A stretch of 64,000 nt of DNA, taken from NCBI GenBank assembly GCA_016933155.1, contig JAFGBM010000010.1, forward strand, positions 124,001 to 188,000, written 5' to 3'. Position numbers and translations under genes: made by a program. The notes beneath the pieces are model-generated. The model worked only from the letters and a program-made list of their open reading frames with translations, had not been told where the DNA came from and searched no databases. Position 1 is the first letter of the stretch. Each line of letters starts with the position of its first letter. Shown one piece after another: positions 1 through 8,180 of the stretch. This stretch comes from Demequinaceae bacterium (GTDB lineage Bacteria; Actinomycetota; Actinomycetes; Actinomycetales; Demequinaceae).

Positions 1-38
1 GTATGCGGTCCACGGCACAGAAAAGGCCTAGAGCCGAC

Positions 39-548
39 ATGACCGTTACCGACGTCAGCGTCCGTTCGGCCCTTCCCGCGGACGTCCTCGCCATCCGCTC
101 CATCGTCGAGTCCTACGCGAGCCGACGCATCCTCCTCGCCCACGACCTCGTCGCCTACTACGAGGCCGTCCACGACTTCGTCGTGGCGGAGGCGATCGAC
201 GGCACGATCGTCGGCTGCGGGGCGCTTCACGTCATGTGGAAGGACCTCGGGGAGATCCGCACTCTCGCGGTGCTGCCCGAGTGGCTCCACACCGGGATCG
301 GCCATGCCATGCTCGAGTCCCTTGTCGAACGGGCCCGGGAGCTCCGGCTTGAGCGGCTCTTCTGCCTGACGTTCGAAGTCGGTTTCTTCGGCCGACACGG
401 GTTCAATCCAATCGAGGGGGACGTCGTCGACCCGGACGTCTTCAAGGAGATGCTCCTGAGCCACGATGACGGCGTGGCCGAGTTCCTCGACCTCGCAAGC
501 GTCAAACCGAACACCCTCGGCAACACCAGGATGCTGCTCGAGCTCTAG
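39..548 (+). CDS. GNAT-family N-acetyltransferase (amino-acid N-acetyltransferase, ArgA-like)
   Basis: A 169-residue single-domain GNAT acetyltransferase expected to move an acetyl group from acetyl-CoA to an amine. The acetyl-CoA binding region is visible as the run EIRTLAVLPEWLHTGIG near residues 78-94, with the loop L-P-E-W-x-H-T-G-I-G in place of the usual R/Q-x-x-G-x-G/A, followed by a helix and the FGRHGF segment typical of stand-alone N-acetylglutamate synthases. That family makes N-acetylglutamate for arginine biosynthesis, so this is the likeliest role, but no arg gene is adjacent. A reading frame open from base 3 would add 12 residues; the ATG at 39 begins the conserved part and is preferred. 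Its stop overlaps the convergent nuclease gene by 4 bases. Confidence 0.75.
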   Translation: MTVTDVSVRSALPADVLAIRSIVESYASRRILLAHDLVAYYEAVHDFVVAEAIDGTIVGCGALHVMWKDLGEIRTLAVLPEWLHTGIGHAMLESLVERARELRLERLFCLTFEVGFFGRHGFNPIEGDVVDPDVFKEMLLSHDDGVAEFLDLASVKPNTLGNTRMLLEL

Positions 549-1063
549 CCCCAGCCCGGGCACAGATCGGGGGAGGCGGAATCTGCGGCGATGTACTCGT
601 CCTCCCGGTCGTGGGGCTGGCCCGTGCGGTAATCGAACACCTCGGCGGCGTACCCGTTCTCGATGAGCCTGAGTCCGACGTCGACCCCGTCGACCTCGAC
701 GTAGCGGAGCAGCCGTCCATAGTCGTCGCGGTCCGTCTCCGCTCCGGGCACGAGCGTCACGGTCCGGCCGTCGACCATCCGCGCAAGTTCCTCCCGCGCC
801 TCCCCGTACCCGCATTCGTCCCTTTCGGGGGTGTCGATGCCGATGAACCGGACGGTCTCCTCGACCCCGCCGTGGGAGGCGACGACGGTGTCGCCATCGA
901 TGACGTGCTCGACGAACCATTCCTCACCGGCGACCCCTTCGGTCGGGCTGGCGTTCGGGCTTTCGGAGATTTCGCCCGACGAGTCGGCCAACCAGAACCA
1001 CCACACGACTATCGCCGCGATCAGGAGAAAGGGAGGAAGAAGGCGCCGGGCGGATGTCGACAT
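545..1063 (-). CDS. Membrane-anchored thermonuclease-family (SNase-like) protein
   Basis: A 172-residue protein with an N-terminal hydrophobic anchor (about residues 9-25, LPPFLLIAAIVVWWFWLA) and a staphylococcal-nuclease-type OB fold outside the membrane. The family landmarks are VIDGDTV near 54, RFIGIDTPE near 72 (with the metal-binding Asp and catalytic Arg region) and DDYGRLLRYV near 112. Such enzymes cleave DNA or RNA to 3'-phosphomononucleotides using Ca2+. The C-terminus is shorter than in the secreted S. aureus enzyme but covers the family core. It lies immediately downstream of mutY on the same strand (15 bases between), so the two may be co-transcribed. Substrate and activity are inferred from the family. 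Confidence 0.8.
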   Translation of the reverse strand: MSTSARRLLPPFLLIAAIVVWWFWLADSSGEISESPNASPTEGVAGEEWFVEHVIDGDTVVASHGGVEETVRFIGIDTPERDECGYGEAREELARMVDGRTVTLVPGAETDRDDYGRLLRYVEVDGVDVGLRLIENGYAAEVFDYRTGQPHDREDEYIAADSASPDLCPGWG

Positions 1064-1078
1064 GGGCCCATCCTTTCA

Positions 1079-1981
1079 TCAGAGTCCGAAGGTCCCTTGC
1101 TCGGCCGAGACGAGCCTCGCGAGGCCGTCGGCGACGAGCGATTCCAAGCAGCGGTCGAGTTGCCCCGGATCGACGTTCTCGAGTGAGGCGTGCTCGGTCA
1201 GATTGATGGGAGCCGAGGCCTCCCGCAGTAGAGCCAAGATCCGTCCCCGCACCTGCCGGTCGCTCCCGTGCCAGGGCTGCCTCGGCGTCGTCCTCACCCC
1301 GAGGCCGGGCCGCCCGGCGTCGAGCCATGCGCACCTGTCCTGGATCGGGCACTCGTCGCAGCGGGGGTTTCGCGACAGGCAGACGAGGGCCCCAAGCTCC
1401 ATGGCTCCGATGTTCCAACGGACGGACTCCTTCGGATCATCCGGCACGAGGGCGAGAGCCCGCACGCGCTCTGCCCTCGTGGTGTGCCCCGGAGGGAGGG
1501 CCTCGCCACCCCACACTCGGGCGATGACGCGTCTGACATTCGTGTCGAGGACGGCCGTCCGGGTGCCGAAGGCGAACGACACCACCGCCGCCGCCGTGTA
1601 GTCCCCGAGACCGGGCAACGCACGCAACACTGACTCCTCGCAGGGGACCTGGCCTTGGTGGTCGCGGACGATCGCGGCCGCACACTCGCGGAGCCTCAGG
1701 GCACGGCGGGGATATCCGAGGCGACCCCAGGCCCGTACCGCCTCCGCCGGTGAGGCCCCGGCAAGGGCTTCCGGAGACGGCCACCTCGCCATCCACTCCC
1801 GCCACAGGGGCAGCACCCGGGCGACCGGGGTCTGCTGGAGCATGACCTCCGAAACGAGTACCCCCCAGGCGTGATCGGCAGCCTCGCGCCAGGGGAGGGT
1901 GCGGCCGTTTCCCTCGAACCATCGGACGACGCGACGGACGGTGTCGGTGTCGCGGTTGGGGACCTCGGAGGCAGGCGGCAT
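1079..1981 (-). CDS. mutY: A/G-specific adenine glycosylase MutY
   Basis: A 300-residue base-excision repair glycosylase that removes adenine mispaired with 8-oxoguanine. The helix-hairpin-helix (LPGLGDYTAAAV) followed by VLDTNVRRVIAR supplies the catalytic Asp, and the [4Fe-4S] cluster ligands are spaced C-x6-C-x2-C-x5-C in CLSRNPRCDECPIQDRC. The early catalytic Glu lies in the SEVMLQQT segment. The protein stops about 70 residues after the cluster without the complete Nudix-like 8-oxoG recognition domain of E. coli MutY, which is common in actinobacterial enzymes. The ORF is open further upstream, but the ATG at 1981 has a -10-like CACAAT exactly 6 bases before it and a GGAGG, so it was chosen. 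It is divergent from the gene at 2042. Confidence 0.9.
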   Translation of the reverse strand: MPPASEVPNRDTDTVRRVVRWFEGNGRTLPWREAADHAWGVLVSEVMLQQTPVARVLPLWREWMARWPSPEALAGASPAEAVRAWGRLGYPRRALRLRECAAAIVRDHQGQVPCEESVLRALPGLGDYTAAAVVSFAFGTRTAVLDTNVRRVIARVWGGEALPPGHTTRAERVRALALVPDDPKESVRWNIGAMELGALVCLSRNPRCDECPIQDRCAWLDAGRPGLGVRTTPRQPWHGSDRQVRGRILALLREASAPINLTEHASLENVDPGQLDRCLESLVADGLARLVSAEQGTFGL

Positions 1982-1987
1982 GCCTCC

Positions 1988-1993
1988 ATTGTG
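1988..1993 (-). promoter_or_regulatory. -10 element of a leaderless mutY promoter
   Basis: CACAAT read on the minus strand lies 6 bases before the mutY ATG, so transcription would begin at or next to the start codon. The intervening GGAGGC could also serve as a ribosome binding site on a longer transcript. Confidence 0.4.
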
Positions 1994-2041
1994 CTGGCCT
2001 TCCGCGCGGGTACGGTGAGGGAGAATCGGCGAGGAGGCTGC

Positions 2042-2644
2042 ATGGAAGCGATTCGTCACCCCATAGGCGACCTGCCGCCAGAGGTCTACTGGCGGCGGCG
2101 GATCATCACCCTCGCCTTCGGGATTCTCGCCATCGTCGTCCTCTACTACCTCGTCAAGTCGGCCTTCGACGGGGGAGGAGACGAGCCCGCCCCGGGCCCG
2201 AGCGTCTCCCCCTCAGTCTCGCCCAGCCCAAGCGAAATCCTTGCTGGAGAATCCCCGTGCGGGGTGGCCGATCTCCTCATCGGCCTCGCCCCGACCTCCC
2301 GGTATTTCTCCGATCCCAGCCTTCCTTCCTTCGACGTCACGGTGACCCACACGGGCCTCGCCGACTGCGTCCTCGATCCCGACACCGCAGGAACGGAGCT
2401 TCTCATCACCTCCGGCTCCGATCGGATCTGGTCCAACCTCGACTGCGCCGAGAGCCTCTTCGACGATCCCTCTGTCCTCCTCTCCCCGAACGAGATGGTG
2501 ACGCTTACGGCCAAGTGGCCGCGGATCAGGTCTGATGAGTCATGCTCGGCGGGGTTGCCGATCCCCGCCCCGGGCACCTACCACGCCCTCCTCACGCTCC
2601 AGGGCGCCAAGAGCGGAGACGCCGTCTTCTCGCTGAGCGACTAG
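2042..2644 (+). CDS. Hypothetical single-pass membrane protein with Ser/Pro linker
   Basis: A 200-residue protein that I do not recognise. It has a short basic cytoplasmic head, one membrane segment at about 20-40 (IITLAFGILAIVVLYYLV), a low-complexity linker with SVSPSVSPSPSE, then a beta-rich outer domain of about 130 residues with three cysteines (PCGVADLL, NLDCAE, ESCSAG) that could form disulfides. The outer domain looks like a small immunoglobulin-like fold (DVTVTHTGLADCVL, MVTLTAKWPR, TYHALLTLQGAK), as in DUF4232/BsuPI-type proteins, but this is only an impression. The start is ATG 2042 behind GAGGAGG. It ends tail-to-tail with radA, the two stop codons overlapping. Confidence 0.7.
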   Translation: MEAIRHPIGDLPPEVYWRRRIITLAFGILAIVVLYYLVKSAFDGGGDEPAPGPSVSPSVSPSPSEILAGESPCGVADLLIGLAPTSRYFSDPSLPSFDVTVTHTGLADCVLDPDTAGTELLITSGSDRIWSNLDCAESLFDDPSVLLSPNEMVTLTAKWPRIRSDESCSAGLPIPAPGTYHALLTLQGAKSGDAVFSLSD

Positions 2645-4026
2645 TCGCCGCCCGGGCGTTGAGCACGGGGAAACGCCACCGCTATCGCCTCCGCGAGCGT
2701 CGACACCTCGTGACATCGAATGGTCGGCTTGTCCTCGAGGAGGCCCTCCGACACGATGGCGTCCGTGAATCCCAGCCGTGCGGCCTCCGCCACCCGCTGA
2801 GCCAGTCCGGCCACCGGTCGGATGGCACCCGAGAGGGCAACCTCGCCCATCGCCACGACCCCCTCGCGATGGGGACGATCCTCCCGGGCGCTCGCAAGGG
2901 CTAGGGCAAGGGCGAGGTCCGCAGCGGGCTCGACTACCCTGGCTCCGCCGATGGTGGAGACATATACGTCTTCGGCGGCAACCGACACCCCGGCCCTGCG
3001 ATGAAGCACGGCCAGGACCATCGCCACCCTGCTCGAGTCGATCCCCGAGGTGGCACGCCTGGGATTGGCGAGGGCCGATGGCGCGACCAGAGCCTGGATC
3101 TCGACGGGAAGGGGACGCTTCCCGACGACGGTGATGGTGGGGCAGGACCCCACAACCCGCGACCCCCCACGGGAGAGGAAGAGCCCCGACGGGTCGGGGA
3201 CCTCGACGATCCCGGAATCCGTCAACGTGAAGCATCCGACCTCGTCGACGGAGCCGAAGCGGTTCTTGACGGCCCGAAGGAGCCTCAATGAGGAGTGTGG
3301 GTCCCCGTCGAATTGGCAGACGACATCCACGAGGTGTTCGACCAGTCGGGGCCCGGCGACCGCCCCGTCCTTGGTCACATGCCCCACCAGGATCGTCGGG
3401 AGGGCCCGCAGTTTGGCCACCTGGGTGAGGGCTGACGCCACCTCGCGAACCTGGCTCACGCCCCCGGGAGTGCCGTCGATCTCGGCGGAGGCGATCGCCT
3501 GGATCGAGTCGATCAAAAGGAGACCCGGGGAGGCCGCGTCCACGTGGGCGAGGATCGTGCCGAGGTCCGTTTCGGCCGCGACGAGGAGCGAGTCCTCTAT
3601 CGCTCCGATTCGCTCGGCCCGGAGCCGAACCTGGCCCGCCGATTCCTCCCCGGTGACGTAGAGGACCGTCCTTCCGGATCGGGCCGATCGCGCGGCGATG
3701 TCGAGGAGCAGGGTCGACTTCCCGACCCCGGGTTCACCGGCAAGAAGCACGACCGCCCCGGCCACCAGCCCTCCGCCGAGGACCCTGTCGCATTCGTCGA
3801 CTCCGGTCACCCATCGGCCGGTGGCCTCCATACCCACATTCGAGATCGGGATCGCGGCTTCCCTGATCGTGGTGGCCACCGTCGCCGGTCCCCCCCGCTT
3901 TGTGCCCGCCTCAACGACCGATCCCCATGCCTGACACTCGCCGCACCGTCCGACCCACTTGGCGGCGGCCCACCCGCACTCGATGCAGTGATACGCGAGT
4001 TTGAGGGTGCGGGTTGCGGTCGCCAT
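2641..4026 (-). CDS. radA: DNA repair protein RadA
   Basis: A 461-residue RecA-like ATPase that promotes branch migration in homologous recombination. The order of domains is canonical: an N-terminal C4 zinc finger (CIECG...CGEC, about residues 12-29), a RecA-type core with Walker A GEPGVGKST near 100 and Walker B LLLIDSIQA near 170, the RadA-specific KNRFGS motif near 250, and a C-terminal Lon-protease-like domain (GGARVVEPAADLALALALAS...GEVALSGAIRPV). The Lon-like domain is not expected to be proteolytic. The longer ORF adds 25 unconserved residues; the ATG at 4026 just before the zinc finger is the natural start. The flanking genes at 2042 and 4120 are unrelated membrane proteins. Confidence 0.95.
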   Translation of the reverse strand: MATATRTLKLAYHCIECGWAAAKWVGRCGECQAWGSVVEAGTKRGGPATVATTIREAAIPISNVGMEATGRWVTGVDECDRVLGGGLVAGAVVLLAGEPGVGKSTLLLDIAARSARSGRTVLYVTGEESAGQVRLRAERIGAIEDSLLVAAETDLGTILAHVDAASPGLLLIDSIQAIASAEIDGTPGGVSQVREVASALTQVAKLRALPTILVGHVTKDGAVAGPRLVEHLVDVVCQFDGDPHSSLRLLRAVKNRFGSVDEVGCFTLTDSGIVEVPDPSGLFLSRGGSRVVGSCPTITVVGKRPLPVEIQALVAPSALANPRRATSGIDSSRVAMVLAVLHRRAGVSVAAEDVYVSTIGGARVVEPAADLALALALASAREDRPHREGVVAMGEVALSGAIRPVAGLAQRVAEAARLGFTDAIVSEGLLEDKPTIRCHEVSTLAEAIAVAFPRAQRPGGD

Positions 4027-4105
4027 GGAAGCACGGTAACGCCAGGAGCCGACAACGGCATCGGCGTCCAGCGGTCCTCGCCACGCAGGAACTCCAAACA
4101 CGGAC

Positions 4106-4111
4106 TAAAGT
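4106..4111 (+). promoter_or_regulatory. Probable -10 element for the gene at 4120
   Basis: TAAAGT lies 8 bases before the GTG start codon at 4120, with no ribosome binding site between them. The spacing fits a leaderless or near-leaderless transcript. Confidence 0.35.
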
Positions 4112-4119
4112 TGTACCCC

Positions 4120-5091
4120 GTGACGACTCCACCCCAAGGCCCGGACCTTCCCCCGACGTCCCCCCAGCCCGTCACCCCGCGCACCCCGGCCACTCCATCC
4201 CCCACCCCGGGCCCGGCAGGCCCACCCAACCGTGTCTCGACCGGGGCCACCAGGGTCCTCCCCTCATCGAACCCACCGGCGGCGACCCCTCGCCCGGGAG
4301 TACCCGCCGCTGGCGGCCCCTCCCCGGTCTCGCCGGGCTTGTTCACTCCGCCCTCCTCCAGCCCTCCACCCGACGACGAGGAGACCGACGGCGACGAGAG
4401 TCGGCCTTTCTTCCGTCTTCCGGGAGTGCTCATCGGACTGGGTATCCTCGCGACGGCCCTTCTCGGCTCCCTTGTCTACTACCTGTTCTTCCGGCCCGAC
4501 CCCGTCATGCTGGCCCCGAAGGTGGTCGTCATCCCGCTTCCGACCCCGACCTTCGAGGTCTTCGTCCCGACGGAGCCCACCGATTTCGTCGCCGGGCTTC
4601 CCCTCTCGACCATGACGTACGGCCTGACGACGCTTGAAGAGATGCCGTCGTCCGCACACGCCGAGTGGCCCGAACGATTCGCCGAAGGGTGGACCCTCAC
4701 CTACGAAGACGGCTCAGGATCCATGGTGACGGTCGCGGCCTATCAGCACTATCACGAGGAAGACGCGATCGCGGCTTTCGAGGAATTGTGGAACCGGGCA
4801 GAGACCGAGGCCCAGGCGGCCCAGCCTCAACCGACGCCGGAGCCCTCTCCTTCGGCGAGTCCCACCTGGCTTGTCGAGCGTCTGCCCATCATCGCTGGAG
4901 ACACCCAGGTCGGAGAGAGTTTCAAGACGATCGCCATGATCACGACGGTCTCCGAAGGAGGCGAGGGCGTCGATCCCGTCGAGGTCACCGAGGAGATTGC
5001 CGCCATCGTTTGGCGAAACACCACTGCAGTCTTCATCATGACCGCCGATCCCTCCGTCATCGACCTCCTCTTCCTCGAGTACGGGGTATAG
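4120..5091 (+). CDS. Hypothetical membrane-anchored protein with Pro-rich cytoplasmic region
   Basis: A 323-residue protein of unknown function. Residues 1-85 are rich in Pro, Thr and Ser (TTPPQGPDLPPTSPQP...), an acidic stretch (PDDEETDGDES) precedes a single membrane helix near 105-127 (VLIGLGILATALLGSLVYYLFF), and the remaining about 195 residues would lie outside the cell. That part contains FAEGWTLTYEDGSGSMVTVAAYQHYHEEDAIAAF, hinting at a compact alpha/beta domain, with a second Pro/Ser linker (PQPTPEPSPSASP). The chosen start is GTG 4120, where the proline-rich sequence begins; the frame stays open upstream across radA only by chance. The tetR gene starts 2 bases after its stop. Confidence 0.65.
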   Translation: MTTPPQGPDLPPTSPQPVTPRTPATPSPTPGPAGPPNRVSTGATRVLPSSNPPAATPRPGVPAAGGPSPVSPGLFTPPSSSPPPDDEETDGDESRPFFRLPGVLIGLGILATALLGSLVYYLFFRPDPVMLAPKVVVIPLPTPTFEVFVPTEPTDFVAGLPLSTMTYGLTTLEEMPSSAHAEWPERFAEGWTLTYEDGSGSMVTVAAYQHYHEEDAIAAFEELWNRAETEAQAAQPQPTPEPSPSASPTWLVERLPIIAGDTQVGESFKTIAMITTVSEGGEGVDPVEVTEEIAAIVWRNTTAVFIMTADPSVIDLLFLEYGV

Positions 5092-5093
5092 AG

Positions 5094-5687
5094 ATGGCGC
5101 CGCGCGCACGGGGACCGCGCGGCGGCGGGGCGGACACGCGCGCGGACATCCTCCGAGCAGCTCTCACCCTCTTCACCGAATCCGGATACGATCGCACCTC
5201 CATACGTGCGATCGCTCACGAGGCGGGCGTCGACCCCTCGCTGCCGCGCCACTATTTCCCCTCCAAGCCCTCCCTCTTCGTCGAGGCCATGGGCCCCTTC
5301 GAAGGAGTCAGCGAACGGATCGCCCTCATCCTGGAAGGCCCCCGCACCGATCTTGGCCATCGGCTCGTCACGATGATCGTCAGACTCTGGGACTCCCCCG
5401 ACCATGGTCCTCGCCTCCGCACTCTGCTGACCAGTGCCGTGGCGTCTCCTGATATTGGGGAGGTCGCCCGGTCCATCCTGTTCGATCGCCTGATCCTTCC
5501 CCTTTCCAGGGGGGTGTCTTCGACCGACGTGGAGGGCAGGGCGACGGCCGTGGCGAGCCAGGTCTTCGGGCTCATCGCAACCAGGTACATCTTCCAGATC
5601 GAGCCGCTGGCCAGCGCCTCGGTCGAGGAGGTCGCGAGTCGCTTCGGGCCCATCGTCCAGCAGCACATCACAGGTACGTCGGCTTGA
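5094..5687 (+). CDS. TetR-family transcriptional regulator
   Basis: A 197-residue TetR-type repressor. The N-terminal DNA-binding domain is clear: DTRADILRAALTLFTESGY (helix 1), TSIRAIAHEAGV (helix 2 and turn), PSLPRHYFPSKPSLF (recognition helix and helix 4). The C-terminal half (about residues 70-197) is a helical ligand-binding domain without close resemblance to a named subfamily. It lies 2 bases after the preceding membrane protein gene and 32 bases before an ABC ATPase/permease pair, so the usual inference is that it controls that exporter in response to an efflux substrate. No clear palindromic operator was seen in the short gap. Confidence 0.85.
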   Translation: MAPRARGPRGGGADTRADILRAALTLFTESGYDRTSIRAIAHEAGVDPSLPRHYFPSKPSLFVEAMGPFEGVSERIALILEGPRTDLGHRLVTMIVRLWDSPDHGPRLRTLLTSAVASPDIGEVARSILFDRLILPLSRGVSSTDVEGRATAVASQVFGLIATRYIFQIEPLASASVEEVASRFGPIVQQHITGTSA

Positions 5688-5719
5688 CACCGGCCCAAGG
5701 AAAGGGGATTATTCCACAC

Positions 5720-6460
5720 ATGGAGAAATTCGACGGGCCCGCGATCTCCGTCGCTGGCCTCCGCGTCATTCGGGGCAAGAACCTCGTCATCCCCGACCTG
5801 TCCCTTGAGGTCCCCCGGGGCGCCCTCGTCGGCCTCCTCGGCCCTTCCGGGAGTGGCAAGAGCACGCTCATGCGCTCCATCGTCGGATCCCAGATCATCG
5901 CTGGCGGAGACATCACCGTGCTCGGACTCCCCGGAGGAACCGCCCCGCTTCGGCACCGGGTCGGGTACGTCACGCAGGCACCCAGCGTATACATGGACCT
6001 GAGCGCCCGTGAGAACCTCCGGTACTTCGCTTCGCTTGTCAACGCTCCCAAGACCGATCCTCAACGGGTGCTCGACACCGTCGGGCTGGCGGACTGCGCC
6101 GACCGACCGGTCACCACCCTCTCCGGGGGCCAGCTCACCCGGGTCTCCCTCGCCGTCGCCCTCGTCGGAAAGCCCGAGGTCCTCATCCTCGATGAGCCGA
6201 CCGTCGGGCTCGACCCGATCCTCCGACGCAACCTCTGGGCGATGTTCCGGCGCCTCGCTAAGGAAGGGGCGACCCTAATGGTCTCGAGCCACGTCATGGA
6301 CGAGGCCACCCGATGCGACCGGCTCCTCATCATGCGGGGCGGAGGGATCCTCTTCGACGGCACGCTTTCCGAACTCCTCAAGCAAACCAAGGCGAAGGAC
6401 GCCGACGACGCCTTCCTCGCCCTTGCCGATGCGGCCGACGCAAGGGAGGCGGCGGCATGA
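5720..6460 (+). CDS. ABC transporter ATP-binding protein (drug/antibiotic efflux type)
   Basis: A 246-residue cytoplasmic ATPase of the DrrA/CcmA-like ABC-2 exporter group. Walker A is GPSGSGKST near 37, the Q-loop is YVTQAPSVY, the signature is LSGGQLTRV near 135, Walker B is VLILDEPTVGLDP near 157 and the switch His is in MVSSHVMDEA. It energises the permease encoded next, with which it overlaps by 4 bases (ATGA), a sign of translational coupling. The start is ATG 5720; the frame also contains a TTG at 5684. The upstream tetR suggests drug- or lipid-responsive control. The substrate cannot be read from the sequence. Confidence 0.9.
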   Translation: MEKFDGPAISVAGLRVIRGKNLVIPDLSLEVPRGALVGLLGPSGSGKSTLMRSIVGSQIIAGGDITVLGLPGGTAPLRHRVGYVTQAPSVYMDLSARENLRYFASLVNAPKTDPQRVLDTVGLADCADRPVTTLSGGQLTRVSLAVALVGKPEVLILDEPTVGLDPILRRNLWAMFRRLAKEGATLMVSSHVMDEATRCDRLLIMRGGGILFDGTLSELLKQTKAKDADDAFLALADAADAREAAA

Positions 6461-7209
6461 GCATCCAACTGACAGGCGCGACCGCCCTCCGCGTCCTTAC
6501 CCAGCTCCGGCGCGACAGAAGGACGATCGCCCTCATCACCTTCGTCCCGCTCATCCTGCTGACCCTCCTGTGGGCGATGTTCCTGGACGTCCCCGTCATG
6601 CCGGGACACGAGGCCCCCTTCAACTCCGTCGGGCCGGGCATCATGGGGCTCTTCCCACTCTTCATCATGTTCCTCATCACCTCCGTCACCACCCTCCGGG
6701 AGCGCCAGGGCGGGACGATGGAGCGGCTCATGGCATCCCCGATCGGCAGGGCCGACGTGGTGTTCGGCTACGCCTGCGCGTTCGGGCTGGTGGCCGTCCT
6801 TCAGGGCACGCTCGTGGTCGTGTACTCGATCTGGGTCCTCGGCCTCAACTTCGCCGGCCCGGTGTGGGCACTTTTGCTCATCATCGTGCTCGACGCGATC
6901 CTCGGCACCGCGCTCGGCCTCGCGGCGTCCTCGCTCGCCCGCACGGAGTTCCAGGCACTTCAGATGTTCCCGGCCGTCATCGTGCCCCAACTCCTCCTCT
7001 CCGGAATCGCCATCGAGCGGGATCAGATGCCGCAGGTGCTCGAGTGGATCTCCGATGCCCTACCCCTTTCCTACGCAATCGATGCCATCCATTACCTCAC
7101 GGAGAACCAAAGCGCCTCGGAAATCTGGAGCCAGGTTGTCATCCTCCTGGCGTTCATCGTCGGAGCGCTGATTCTTGGTGTGGCGACGCTTCGTCGGCGC
7201 ACCGACTAG
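6457..7209 (+). CDS. ABC-2 type transporter permease
   Basis: A 250-residue integral membrane protein forming the channel of the exporter with the ATPase just upstream. Six hydrophobic segments can be read (beginning TIALITFVPLILLTLLWAMF, then LFPLFIMFLITSVTTL, VVFGYACAFGLVAVLQGTLVV, WALLLIIVLDAILGTALGLAAS, FPAVIVPQLLLSG and VVILLAFIVGALILGVATL). The cytoplasmic stretch LRERQGGTMERLMASPIGRADVVFGY is the hallmark of ABC-2 permeases such as DrrB and YhhJ. It begins inside the ATPase stop codon and ends the operon. Substrate unknown. Confidence 0.9.
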   Translation: MSIQLTGATALRVLTQLRRDRRTIALITFVPLILLTLLWAMFLDVPVMPGHEAPFNSVGPGIMGLFPLFIMFLITSVTTLRERQGGTMERLMASPIGRADVVFGYACAFGLVAVLQGTLVVVYSIWVLGLNFAGPVWALLLIIVLDAILGTALGLAASSLARTEFQALQMFPAVIVPQLLLSGIAIERDQMPQVLEWISDALPLSYAIDAIHYLTENQSASEIWSQVVILLAFIVGALILGVATLRRRTD

Positions 7210-7247
7210 TCGAAGGCGCTCGAATTCCCGACACCCCCAGCACACGC

Positions 7248-7253
7248 TAGCCT
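7248..7253 (+). promoter_or_regulatory. -10 element of a leaderless proC promoter
   Basis: TAGCCT lies exactly 6 bases before the proC ATG. No Shine-Dalgarno sequence is present in between, which supports leaderless transcription. Confidence 0.5.
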
Positions 7254-7259
7254 GGCTCC

Positions 7260-8102
7260 ATGACCGAAGAGACCCCGAAGTCCCCCTTCCCCCGAGTCGC
7301 GATCATCGGCGGCGGCGTCATAGGCGGGACCATCATCAGCGCCCTTCGAGCCACGGGATGGCCGGACTCAAGCATCGCCCTCGTCGAGAAGGACCCGGAT
7401 CGGGCGGCAACTCTGAAGAGCATGCACGGCATCGAGGTCGACGCCAAGATCGCCAAGGTGGTGAAGGGGGCCGAAGTCGTCGTCATCGCCGTCAAGCCTC
7501 AGGACGTCGGAGGCATTCTCAAGGACCTTGCGAAGGCCCTCGACCCCGCCGCTCTGGTCCTGACCGTGGCCGCGGCCCTGCCCACCTCGTTCTATGAGGC
7601 ACACCTGCCGTCGGGAACCCCCGTCATCCGGGCCATGCCCAACACCCCGGCGATCGTCGCCCAGGGTGCGACCGCCATCGCCGGCGGGAAGTACGCGAGG
7701 GAAGAAGACTTCGGCACCGTCCAGACACTGCTGAGGGCGACGGGTCTGGTCATCAGGGTTCCCGAAGACGCCCTGGACGCGGTGACAGCGGTTTCCGGCT
7801 CAGGCCCGGCATACTTCTATGCCATGGTCGAGGACCTGACGGAGGCGGGCGTCGCCCAAGGCCTCGACCGCATCCTCGCCACCCAGTTGGCCGCCCAAAC
7901 CTTCGTGGGGGCGGCCCGCCTGCTGGTCGAGAGCGGCGACACCCCACAGAGCCTTCGTAGGAGGGTGTCCTCTCCCGGTGGTACCACGAACGCCGCACTC
8001 GAGGCGATGAGTCATGCTGGACTGCAGGATGTCGTCAGCGCCGGGGTGAAGGCCGCCGTTGCGCGGGCTCACGAAATGGCCGCCGAACTGATCGAGGGCT
8101 GA
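7260..8102 (+). CDS. proC: Pyrroline-5-carboxylate reductase
   Basis: A 280-residue cytoplasmic enzyme that reduces 1-pyrroline-5-carboxylate to proline with NAD(P)H, the last step of proline synthesis. The N-terminal Rossmann fold begins AIIGGGVIGGTII, VVIAVKPQD marks the dinucleotide domain, and the C-terminal dimerisation/substrate domain contains SGSGPAYFYAMVE near 180 and the family signature SPGGTTNAALEAM near 240. Length is normal for the family. It appears to be monocistronic, with its own leaderless-type promoter. Confidence 0.95.
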   Translation: MTEETPKSPFPRVAIIGGGVIGGTIISALRATGWPDSSIALVEKDPDRAATLKSMHGIEVDAKIAKVVKGAEVVVIAVKPQDVGGILKDLAKALDPAALVLTVAAALPTSFYEAHLPSGTPVIRAMPNTPAIVAQGATAIAGGKYAREEDFGTVQTLLRATGLVIRVPEDALDAVTAVSGSGPAYFYAMVEDLTEAGVAQGLDRILATQLAAQTFVGAARLLVESGDTPQSLRRRVSSPGGTTNAALEAMSHAGLQDVVSAGVKAAVARAHEMAAELIEG

Positions 8103-8180
8103 CTCGACCACCGTGCGGAGTTCGCCACACTGCACCTCCCCCTTCGTCTGGGACTAAAAACGTAAGGCATCATTGAAGGT